In this document: in pieces, positions 34,447 to 45,497 of the stretch
How positions within the stretch are numbered: the first letter of the stretch is position 1
Layout: each line of letters starts with the position of its first letter
Assembly: GCA_004335835.1 (NCBI GenBank)
Contig: RWJK01001370.1
Span: 1 to 45,497 of the forward strand
DNA from: Scenedesmus sp. ARA3
Lineage: Eukaryota; Chlorophyta; Chlorophyceae; Sphaeropleales; Scenedesmaceae
DNA: 45,497 bases
Direction: 5' to 3'
Position numbers and translations under genes: made by a program
The notes under the pieces: generated by a model
What the model saw: the letters and a program-made list of their open reading frames with translations, nothing else
Databases searched by the model: none
What the model was told of the DNA's origin: nothing

Positions 34447-35913
34447 AGAAGACCCCCAATAGGCTTGGGATGGGCCTGCTCAAGTTGCGTAATTCTGGGA
34501 GAGGATAGTTACCTGTGGGTCCTGTCACCATCTCAGACAGAATGAGCCACAACAGATTGAACATCATGATATTGTGCAAGTGCTGTAGCCGTGCTCAAGC
34601 ATACATGGCGGCATGCGCTGTGCGCACAAGCGCTGCATTTGGTGAGGGCGGCGGCTGTGTTTCAATAGCAGACGCTATGCCGCAAATATCGGTGTGTTCA
34701 TGGCGTTCAGACTCTTTGCTGCTGGCAGCCTGAGCTGTTTGCAGGTGTGCGTTGCAAGGCACATTGCTTTGCTGACATTGCTGCTTTGAACGCAGATGTC
34801 AACCATACGCAGAGAGTCCTTCTTCTCTCCTGCTGTTTCTGCATCAAGTGCTGGTTGAGGGCTGGTTGCTGTCAACGCTGGCAGAGGCAAGCAACTTGTT
34901 CCTGCACTCCCAGCGCTGCCTGTTAACATGGATTATCATAGTTTTTTCGCATGTGAAGCAGATGGAAGTAATCGAACGAAGTGGGCCTGTCATTGCCATG
35001 CGCAAGCACTGACACGCAACAGCTTGCAGAAGTTTGGGCTAAGACCCTGTTACAACATTGTCACTGGCGAAGAGAAACCAAGAAGAAGCCGAGGCGCAGC
35101 ACTGCAGCTGCTTCTGCACAAGAGCCAGCAGCATTCCCCATAAGGGCGACAAAATTAACGTGTGCTCACACGTGTAAGTAGCATTGCACCCCGGTGAACA
35201 TCGACAGGCTCTTATGCCGCATGCCTGTGAAGGCAACGTCAGAGCTACCTAACATCATGTGCCACACCAGCGGGAGACAACATTGTTGTGGGAAAAAATG
35301 ATATGGTTGACACGTATGATATGGTTCACACAGCGCAGCATCCAATGGCAGCAAAGCTGCAGCAACACATCAGCAGATTGATGTTGACTGCATGGCCTTA
35401 CAGCACATGAATGAGATGCACACAACAGCAGCCGGTGGCAAGCACTAGAACTGAAGTTGAGGTTGATCAACGGGGTAACAAACACAGTCATCTGTATTTT
35501 GGTATTGCTGCTGCTGCTGCTGCTGCAGATGCAAAACACAGCTTTGCAGAGCAGCACGAAACATGAGTCATGCACAACATATGTTTCACTGGAGCAATGT
35601 ATGCACGGGCTAACAGGGCGTGAAGCTTTCAAGAGCACCCCTGGGATGTCGTTCTAACGCACGCAACACGCACAACAACAGTCATTTCACGCAGATGAAC
35701 GATGCACATCAACAGTCGTATCATGCAGATGAGTGGTTCAAGGCAAGGTACACAAGCAGGTTGGATGCATCGTTCACCACTTAAAACGTAAAGTAACGTA
35801 GCGTAACATAACGTAACACCAGCATGCTCAGATGCAGAATGCAATCTCACTCTCAACCAGTTGGCAGGCTTACGTTGGGTTGCCGCAGCACCCCACAGCA
35901 TGAGGGTGGCAGT

Positions 35914-35994
35914 GCTGGCAGTAAAAGAAGGCAGTCGCAGTATCACCAAAGCTGTGAAGCCTTCACTGGCAGTAAAAGAAGGCAGTCGCAGTAG
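35914..35994. repeat. 53-bp tandem pair
   Basis: CTGGCAGTAAAAGAAGGCAG then TCGCAGTA occurs at about 35914 and 35967, each followed by CACCA. Confidence 0.88.
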
Positions 35995-36351
35995 CACCAC
36001 ACTGTGGTGATTCACAGCTGAGCTGTGAAGCAGCAGCTGACTAGCTACAGCAGCGGCAGTCAACAGCAGTCTGCATCAAGCTGTCGCAAGGCACAGGCGC
36101 AGCACAATGCAGTTCCAAGAGTCCCTGCTGCATGCAACATATGGAACAATCTGCTGTCTGGCAGCAAGTCAGTTTGCTGGGAGTGTTCCAGCAGGCAATG
36201 AAACTCGCCACACAACTCAAGCAAGTATGTGTCATTCACAGTTCTAAACGTCACATATCATTCAAGTGCAACGTGCCAGCCCTGGGCTCATTATCAGTTC
36301 TATCAGTTCCCACGTCAGCAGCGCCAGTCGCGACATGACGATCCTCGTGGT

Positions 36352-38255
<1,904 letters not shown>

Positions 38256-40002
38256 TGATCGGGGAAGAGGTCACTGATGACACAGGTGACACGTGTATGC
38301 GCAGCCTGATGCGGGCGGAATAGCCGTTTGGTTACGATTATCTATGTTTTGTGTTACACATCCGTGTGTATGTCGGACGTCCTCAGGATCGAGGTTTGCG
38401 GTCGTCTGCGCATAAGCTAATCACAATGTCAGCGACGAACTAACGAAGCACGGAGGGTTACCTCCACTCCGAGACTCTCCCTGGTTGCAAAAAGGCCTGC
38501 TATCATCCATCAAAAATCAAACAATTACATGTATCGACGACTGGACAACAAACGTACCCAGTAGTGGTCATGACCACTGCCACTGCTGAGACGCAGCTGC
38601 AGCACGGTGCAGTGAGACCACGCCGGCCTCACAAAGCAAAACTTGCACACTAACAGAATCATCGAACGTTCACAAGCAGTGAGCAAAGGTGCATGACGTC
38701 CAGCCAGCCGTATGGTGAAGCAGTTGCACTGCTGAGCACCAGCCTGTAGCACTACTGGCAGTGCTGCCACTGGCACAAGTGTCAGGCTCAAGCACCAGGC
38801 CCGTGACAAGGTCCAATCTTGCCATCTGCACAGACTGAACAAGCACGATGATGACCATCCAGGTGAAGTCCTTGCACAATGCTCTTGGTGCAACGCTGTG
38901 AGTCTACCAGGCAGTGAGCTGTCACAAGGATGCATATGTGCCGCACCGCTGCAGCAGCATCAAAGCAGTTGTGCTCAAAGCATGCAGAGGCACCAGCCCA
39001 CACACTGCATGCACCGAGCCAATTGCAAAGCGTGCTTTCATCACACTATGCGTTGGCTGCTGTCCTTCATCACTTCCTGACTTTCCCGTGCTGCATTTCA
39101 GGCTTGACACAGGCATGCACATGCACATGGAGCCACGCACTGCCCAATCTCAGCCGTGCAAACTGAACCAACACTTCACACATATGCATCATGCCGCAGG
39201 TTGCACGGGATACGACGAACAAGATCATATGTAGACATCCTCCTCATGTTCAGCACCTGATATAAGGAAAGCTGCAGCAAAATGTCAGCAAACGGAGGCT
39301 TGCTGCATGACCATTTGTACAGCATAGTATTTATTCTGCCACATATTTGCGGGGACAGCAGCAGCAGACAGCAAACATCAGCTCAGCATTGAGGATTACA
39401 CAGCCCAGCTTGATGCAGTCGCAGCAGCTGTAACTCTTGCTGAGCGGCGTGGATCTGCAAAACGTAAGTTTGACTGGCGGGTTGCATTCACACAACGACA
39501 TGCGTCCCTGCTGGAGTGACGCTGCGCAGACGATCCTGGTGTCTTGGGTGGGCAACACACACCACAACCGAGTAGGTCATGCAGGTCCGTTTTGTTCAGG
39601 CGCAAGACAAGCTGAACCAGCATGCATTGCAACGGCTGCAGCACCCCACAGCACGATGGTTGACATGCTGACAAAAAAAAGGTAGTCACAGAAGTACAGC
39701 TGCTGCCCAGCAGCAGATGCCGCTGCCGAGCATCAGGTGCCAACCGCCGCCTGGAACAATCTGCAGCAAGGCTCTGTCACAGCACACCCCAGCTCGCTGT
39801 CTCAGCCGTCATTTGAGATCGCCTATCACACAGCATGCATCTGGCTTGCCCGAGAGTGCTCCCAACAGGCCTTGTGGGTTTCCTGCTCAGCTTCAATGTA
39901 CACAAATTAGTAGCCAGAACGAATCATTTGCACAAACCACGCCGTACACGTGCCCCAAGCAGCATCAGAGCCTGAGCAGCTGTCTAACTTGTCACCTCTG
40001 CT
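38256..40002. other. spacer between barrel copies 1 and 2
   Basis: Same-strand spacer holding the promoter of copy 1 and the 3' region of copy 2. No gene seen. It includes, near 39635-39653, a block (GCTGCAGCACCCCACAGCA) shared with the 3' flanks of the other two copies. Confidence 0.5.
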
Positions 40003-41321
40003 TCAAAAGCGCTTGAACCTTGGCACCGCAACTTCAGCCACATACACGTTGTCTGGCACAGTCATGCGCGTGCCGCTGTGTATTGCCTCCCCAGTAGCGC
40101 CCTTGTAGCGGCCCGTGCCGCCAACCACAGCCAGATCAAAGTCGATTGGCTCTGCAATAAAGTTGGCGCGGTCGAAAGCTGCCTTGATGAAGATTGTGTC
40201 ATCTCCATTGGGCCCCAACTCCACTGCCAGTGTGGCCAGGTATTGCTGTTGCACAAACCAGCAAGGCGGGCGATGCCGACAGCAGCAGCGGCAGCAGCGG
40301 TCAGGCTCTCAAGCAGACAGGGCCCAATAAGATCATGCAGCTGGACGCATGGCTTTTGTGACTAGGGCTTGCTTGCTGCAGCTGCGGCATGGCGCAGTGT
40401 GCTGTTGCTGCATTGGTTCGGCTGCTGGTGCTGGTGCAACTGCTGCAGCAGAGCTGCAGCCATTGAAGGAGGCCACAGCACAGCAGCTATGCACAATCCT
40501 TGTGAAGAGGACAATGTGCGTACCAGCACGCACAAAGCTGGAGTAGTCACGGGCTGACCGCCTTACCATGTCCTTGTTGTCACGAGCAACTGTTGAAATG
40601 CTGGAGGTGTCGAAAGTGCCAACCTGCATGCACAGCATACAGCAGCGATGGGCCGAATCAACAAGCATTATGAGCACTGCACGCTGCAGTACAGCAGCAC
40701 CAGTGCAGCTAGGGTGGCACCCGGCATGATTAGCAGGCTTGGCAACACTGCGCTACACCTGGGGGGTTCTGGATCAGCATTGCTTGAAGGTGCGCAGTGA
40801 TGCTTTACCATGCTTAGAATCGTCCTATTCACATGAACATGCTCAACATGTGCAGCTACTGGGGACAGCTCACAGGCACTGATGAACATGCTTGAAAGCA
40901 CGCTGCAACGCATGCAGCATATCTGTACGGTACACATGTGGCACACCTTGATGCCGGTGCTGTTGTCAAAGGCATCTCCTGAGATGACAGCCGACATCAG
41001 GTGGGGCTCATTGGGGTCCGGCCTGAAAGTGTCACTGAAGGTTTCATTGAGGTTGATTTTGATGCGGTAGTAGGTGTACCTGCTGTCGGAATTCACCTGC
41101 ACAGCCAGGGTCCTGTAGATGTTAGTGGTCGGTTCAGCTCAATGCAGCACGGCGCATGTGCAGTGGCAATGCACACCCTTGTGCACGACGTGTGGAGAGT
41201 GCATGGTATGGCGATAGTAGCAGAACAGCATGCATCAATGCCATTAGCATTGCTCAGGCTGCTCAGCTGCAGTTATAGCAGCACGGTTTGATCTTCTGCC
41301 AGGCAGTGCCTTGCCGCTTGC

Positions 41322-41365
<44 letters not shown>

Positions 41366-41623
41366 ATGGTGCCCAGTGCTAAGCAAGGGTGCACTTATGA
41401 GATGATGCTGGCACACATCCACAATGTAGATCATTTGAACGATTAAGGGACGCATTGTTGCTCTCACAGGCTCGTAGTGCATGGTGTTCGGGTTGAACTT
41501 GCTGAGGGAGCCCACAGGGGGTTCACGTGGCTTGCCGTGGTTGACGTCCTGTGCGGACGTCCCTGACAGCGTTCCTATTAGGAACGCCACGCATAGCAGC
41601 GTGCAGAGGCCGCGTGGCGCCAT
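40003..41623 (-). CDS. secreted dirigent/AOC-barrel-like protein, tandem copy 2
   Basis: Four exons in phase: 41468-41623, 40947-41096, 40567-40623, 40003-40245; 201 residues. A clear signal peptide starts MAPRGLCTLLCVAFLIG and probably ends near TSA-QDVNHG (residue 24-25). The barrel region covers residues about 53-201, with YTYYRIKINL, ISGDAFDNSTGIK, VGTFDTSS, ELGPNGDDTIF, VVGGTGRYKGATGE (161-174) and the terminal VAEVAVPRFKRF. Exons 2, 3 and 4 have exactly the same lengths (150, 57 and 243 bases) as in copies 1 and 3, and all introns are phase 0. Function as for copy 1. NET/NST sites suggest N-glycosylation. Exon 1 contains two hairpins. Confidence 0.87.
40758..40814 (+). repeat. dispersed repeat, copy C
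   Basis: GGTTCTGGATCAGCATTGCT then TGAAGGTGCGCAGTGATGC, inside intron 2 of barrel copy 2 (antisense to that gene). Introns of copies 1 and 3 do not show it. Confidence 0.75.
41324..41365. repeat. (CTG)14 in intron 1 of copy 2
   Basis: Fourteen CTG units on the plus strand; (CAG)14 in the sense of the gene. Confidence 0.9.
41543..41587. repeat. two adjacent hairpins in the copy 2 signal-peptide codons
   Basis: GACGTCC/GGACGTC with a 5-base loop (41543-41561) is followed by GCGTTCCTA-T-TAGGAACGC (41569-41587), a perfect 9-bp inverted repeat with one central base. Both lie inside exon 1. Confidence 0.85.
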
Positions 41624-43360
41624 GCTGGCAAAGTTCTCGCTGGGTCACCTGGTGACTGGTGACACGAGTGACGTTGGAGTTTGAAACGTAATACAATATC
41701 TACGCACTGTAATACGTATTGTTGAAGGACTCCCAAGGTGGGAGCAAGAAGGGCATCAGGAACAAGATTGTGGGGCTCAGTGCGGACCGACGAACATGTG
41801 TCTTCTACAACGTGACCCTAAAAGGTGACAACATTGTTAAAATGTATTAAACACACTTCCTGTTGAATGAAATGGGGGCTGATCAGAGCCTCATCTGACT
41901 GTGGTCAGGTGCCACGTGGCAGCATGTGCACATCATGTGCTGCAGCCGATCAGCATTCATGAAGTCCCGTACGGTCGCAGTGAGATACGCCACGAAAATG
42001 CATCCATACACGTTCATGAAATCGATTTGCGATGTCATGCCGGCAGTTGACTGAGCCAGCTGCTGCAGCGCTACGTAGGCTGGCATTCAATAAGTTCAAG
42101 TAGTTACTTAAGTGATGGCAATTGCCATCATGGCACCACCAAATGATTTGGCAGTGCCACCACTGGCAGTACAAAGAGTTGCACTGGCAGGCTCACTCTC
42201 ATAGGACCTGGCTAAGTGACAATCCTTGGTACTGTTGGCTTCCAAAGGCTGCTGGTGTCGTCAGGTCTGGTGTATCTGTTGGTTGCGGGGGCGCATGACG
42301 CTTGCTGTAACTTATTGCCTTTCTGGCTCATCATCCCCATCTTCCTATCAAATAGGAACAATCATGTTACCATCATGACATTCCATCAAGCCATAGCATC
42401 AACGCCATGATTGCCTTGCTGGCTCATGATGACTGCGCACTCAGTGCACTGACCAGACATCTCGTCATGACGTGCCAGTGACTGCCACTGCAGGCAGCAG
42501 GGAGACTGAACACACACAGGCACAGCTGCAAAAGCAGATTCTGCTGCATTCCGAATGCATGACGCATCATCTGCCAGCTTTGGCCAACTCTCTGTGAACA
42601 TCAACACAGACATGCAACTCACACGTGCAGCTAACAATTATAGTACCGCATGTCACATGCCAATGGCAGTAGCAATGCCATCATGGTTGTCCGGCTGCAG
42701 CGCTGCAGCTGAAGTGGAAGCAACACCCGAACACAAAGAAAACAGAACTGGCGCATTGTTGTGACGCATTGGTGATCTCCTCACGAGCCCTGGTGATGAA
42801 AGCCGGGCTCCTGCTGATAGCAAAGCACTGCATGGCATCGTGCATCATATCCAAACATCACGGTGTTAGTAAGATCATCTTACGGTAAGATGCATGCATA
42901 CAGTGGGTGCCACAGAGTCATCATGCAAGGCACCCAATGGCAGGACGGCTGCTGAAACAAGCAAGCAGACAAACACATGGCCCAACATCACAGCAAATCA
43001 GATGCGCTCAAGAGTGGCTGGAAGCAAACATCACCGCTGCACATGAGACGACTATTAACACAACATAACACAGGGGTGACACCGCCCATTTTATTTTGGC
43101 TTGGTGCATTGGCGACAGCTGCACATGCAGCAGCGCAACCTAGGACTTATAGATCATCAAAATCATAATCAAATCTGGCGCGATTGATGCGCAGGCTGAC
43201 ATGCTCCCCTGCTACGGTCACACTGAGGGGTGCTTTCCTGGGATGATGTTTCCAGCAGGCAACATGCATGACAGCGGTACACGCTGCAGATCAGGTTCAT
43301 GAGGCCAGGCACACCAACTGTGCAAGCATACGTTGAGCAAGCTGCAGCACCCCACAACAT

Positions 43361-43548
43361 GAGGGTGGGTGTGCCGGCACAGCTGAGAACAGTGGCACAA
43401 GTGCTTCAAAGCTGCAGGCGCAGCTGCAGCACAGAATCAGGGGTCAACAACACGAGGATGGGTGTGCTGACGGCCGACAAAGCTGATAACAGTCACACAT
43501 GTGCTGCAAAGCAGCAGGCGCAGCTGCAGCACAGCATCAGGGGTCAGC
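43361..43548. repeat. two-unit tandem repeat, 93-100-bp period
   Basis: Units begin GAGGGTGGGTGTG (43361) and GAGGATGGGTGTG (43454); both contain GCAGGCGCAGCTGCAGCACAG and A.CATCAGGGGTCA or a close variant. The left edge adjoins the block shared by the 3' flanks of all three barrel genes. Confidence 0.85.
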
Positions 43549-43629
43549 AGCAGCATGCAACAAGCTGTAGCAAATCCCTATCACGACACACTCCAGAAGT
43601 TGCGTGACTGTGCATTCACTGTATACTGT

Positions 43630-43634
43630 TTACA
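43630..43634 (-). terminator. candidate TGTAA polyadenylation signal for copy 3
   Basis: TGTAA on the minus strand (TTACA on plus), 299 bp beyond the copy 3 stop codon. Motif-only evidence. Confidence 0.3.
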
Positions 43635-43932
43635 TTTGTCATTCTACTCCAGATCACAGCCTCAGAATGGATAACAGACAGCAAGTCATCTCCACCTGGG
43701 AGCGATCCCAATAATCCAAGCAAATTTGCTACGCCACTCTGAGTCATTCCTATCAACAGACAACTGAAATCATTCACACATCAAAGCGCTCACATCACAT
43801 CATTCGCACATCATTCATACACCAAATGCCAGCTCCAGCCCAATCCCCACAGAAGTAGAGCCAGGGGAACGCTCCCTGGTGCACATTCACCCTGAGCTCG
43901 TTCAGGTCGACAAGCAGCCGAACATGAAGCAT

Positions 43933-44214
43933 TTAGAAGCGCTTGAACCTCGGCACCGCAACCTCAGCCACATACACATTGCCTGGCAGGGTCGCTTCAG
44001 TGCCGCTGTGGATAGACTCCCCAGTGGCGCCCTTGTAGCGCCCCGTGCCTCCCACAATCGCCATGTCAAAGTCAGTGGGCTCTTGATTGAAGTTGGCACG
44101 GTCCAGAGCGTTCATAATGAAGATGGCATCATCCCCATTGGGTCCCAGCTCAACAGCGAATGTGCCCATGTATTGCTGCAGCAGGAGCAGGAGCATGGCG
44201 GGCATGGGGAAATG

Positions 44215-44252
<38 letters not shown>

Positions 44253-45284
44253 GAAAGGCGTGCAAACTGGTTGTCATCCTTGTTAAGGACTTCACGTTCG
44301 TCTAAGGCTTACGTACCGCTGCCTGGGCCGCTGACAACCACTTGCTTGTTTACAACTGTTTGCCATAGGGGCTGCCTGAAAGCCGCTGCGCCGCACCGGG
44401 CTGCCTCAGGAGTGTGTGCATGTAGGTGCACCCCCAGCATCAGTTGAACAGGATACTGCGGCGTGCCTTTGTGCTACAGATGCGCTGGTTGCATGGGCTG
44501 CTGCTGCAGCGCACCAGTGGGCTTGCTTGCTGCAGCACACTGCTGTTTGCTGCTACTGTGCAAGCGTTGTTATTCAAGCTGCCGCTGCTGTTGTTCAAGC
44601 GCTGCAATCTGTCGCAGCCGACACAGCAATGTGCCGTTTGGCCGTTGATGACCGCTCAGTGGTTCAGCACATGTGTTTCTAGCATGCAAGGAGCCCTTTG
44701 TGACTGATACAAGCGGAGAATGCTCGGTGATCTAACAGTTGTATTGGAAGCATCTGCATAGCCGTTTTTCTTATTATTTTACATCCAAGATAAATGCTGT
44801 CTCACCAGCTCATTGTTGGCACGAGCCAATGTGGTAAGGCTTGTGGAGTCAAACGTGCCAACCTGCGCAACACATAGACAGCACCAGCAGCGTTGCACCA
44901 CGTCCGAACAAGTGGCAACATTTGTGCAACACCGCAGCAGCAGCATTGTGCTTGGCTGACTCGAGTGCTGCATGCTACACCACTGCACATACTCGCAGTG
45001 TGCTTTAGCAAGACAGGTGGTTCTGCCGCATGCACCCTGCAACAAAGCGCCACACTGCGGCATCGAGAAACATGAAGCTGCTGGACGCGGCGATACCGCA
45101 GCTCCTCAATCTAGGAATTTGCTCTGCAGCACACCTTGATGCCGGTGCTGTTGTCAAACACGTCTCCTGAGATGACAACTGACACGAGGTGGGCCTCCTT
45201 GGGGTCTGGTGTGTAGGTGTCAACAAAGGTCTGATTGAGGTTGACCTTGATGCGGTAGTAGATGTACGACTTGTCTGATGTCAC
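43933..45284 (-). CDS. secreted dirigent/AOC-barrel-like protein, tandem copy 3 (5' end outside window)
   Basis: Three exons are visible in phase: 45135-45284, 44806-44862 and 43933-44175 (150 codons including the stop). The exon with the signal peptide lies beyond 45497. Motifs are YIYYRIKVNLNQTF, VISGDVFDNSTGIK, VGTFDSTSLTTLARANNEL, ELGPNGDDAIF and IVGGTGRYKGATGE, ending VAEVAVPRFKRF. Exon sizes and intron phases equal those of copies 1 and 2. It departs most in the second exon (YTPDPKEAHLVSV in place of FRPDPNEPHLMSA), so it is probably the more diverged paralogue. Truncation is by the window edge only. Confidence 0.85.
44216..44251. repeat. (CAG)12 in intron 3 of copy 3
   Basis: Twelve CAG units on the plus strand between exons 3 and 4 of copy 3. 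Confidence 0.9.
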
Positions 45285-45437
45285 CTGCAGGAAAGTGACA
45301 GCGGGTGACACATGTTGGTTCAGGTCGCTGCACGCACTGCGCGAGCGCACATGCATGGATGCCATGTGGAGAGTGTGGTTGTGTGAGGAGTCGGCAGCAA
45401 GGACTGCTAGCAGTGCCGGTGTTGTGTGAGCAGCATG

Positions 45438-45438
<1 letters not shown>

Positions 45439-45497
<59 letters not shown>
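45439..45497. repeat. (CTG) microsatellite cut by the window end
   Basis: At least 19 CTG units running off the right edge, in intron 1 of barrel copy 3, as in intron 1 of copy 2. Confidence 0.9.

Larger units (their letters stand above)
33459..36351. other. intergenic region rich in minisatellites
   Basis: 2.9 kb convergent spacer between the BTB-kelch gene and the first barrel-protein gene. It contains a 28-bp minisatellite, a 35-bp and a 53-bp tandem pair, dispersed repeat copy B and a short TAACG-rich stretch (35786-35818). No gene model could be supported; short frames such as 34928-35143 lack recognisable features. Confidence 0.55.
41624..43932. other. spacer between barrel copies 2 and 3
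   Basis: 2.3 kb holding the promoter of copy 2 and the 3' region of copy 3. Small palindromes (AATACGTATT near 41715; GTAAGATCATCTTAC at 42869-42883) and the tandem repeat at 43361 are the only structure seen. No gene model supported. Confidence 0.5.

Noticed and set aside
35786..35818. TAACG-rich stretch resembling telomeric repeats
   Set aside because: Only a few irregular units (AACGTAA, TAACGTAG, TAACATAACG), not a telomere repeat.

Overview
This is nuclear DNA of a eukaryote, most likely a green alga (Chlorophyta). The genes are intron-dense with short GT-AG introns and several have predicted organelle or secretory targeting. TGTAA, a typical chlorophyte polyadenylation motif, lies downstream of some genes. 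The whole window is saturated with CAG/CTG triplet runs, which encode Ser, Gln or Ala tracts in exons and often abut 3' splice sites in introns. The lineage is an inference from style; no marker gene is present. There are no tRNAs, rRNAs, CRISPR arrays or autonomous transposons that I can support.

I rebuilt eight gene models by joining exons so that reading phase is kept across every junction. From left to right: a possible 3' end of a plus-strand gene (1-344); a BSD-domain protein (minus, 1423-5720, 7 exons, 627 aa); a Ser/Ala-rich basic protein with Cys/His zinc-binding-like motifs (plus, 6164-8812, 3 exons, 629 aa); a secreted or cell-surface Cys-rich type I membrane protein (minus, 10895-16007, 12 exons, 987 aa); a C-factor-like short-chain dehydrogenase (plus, 16858-19460, 8 exons, 248 aa); a DUF1990/UPF0548 protein with a plastid-type leader (plus, 20151-22560, 5 exons, 254 aa); an F-box protein (minus, 24491-29277, 7 exons, 825 aa); a BTB(T1-like)-kelch protein (plus, 29657-33458, 9 exons, one unresolved frame break); and three tandem copies of a small secreted protein resembling the dirigent/allene-oxide-cyclase barrel (minus, 36352-38255, 40003-41623 and 43933 to beyond the window).

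Genes sit mostly in divergent and convergent pairs. BSD and the Zn-motif gene share a 443-bp divergent spacer. The Cys-rich gene and the SDR are divergent. The F-box and BTB-kelch genes are divergent across 379 bp; both families are usually substrate adaptors of cullin-RING ubiquitin ligases.

The most unusual signal is structural. In three unrelated genes, exon edges (the last or first tens of bases of an exon plus its splice site) are reiterated as 77-240-bp tandem repeats inside the adjoining intron, producing arrays of decoy splice sites. A related feature is the use of (CTG)nCAG microsatellites as the pyrimidine tract plus AG at many 3' splice sites. A short dispersed repeat of about 55-60 bp also recurs at three unrelated places.
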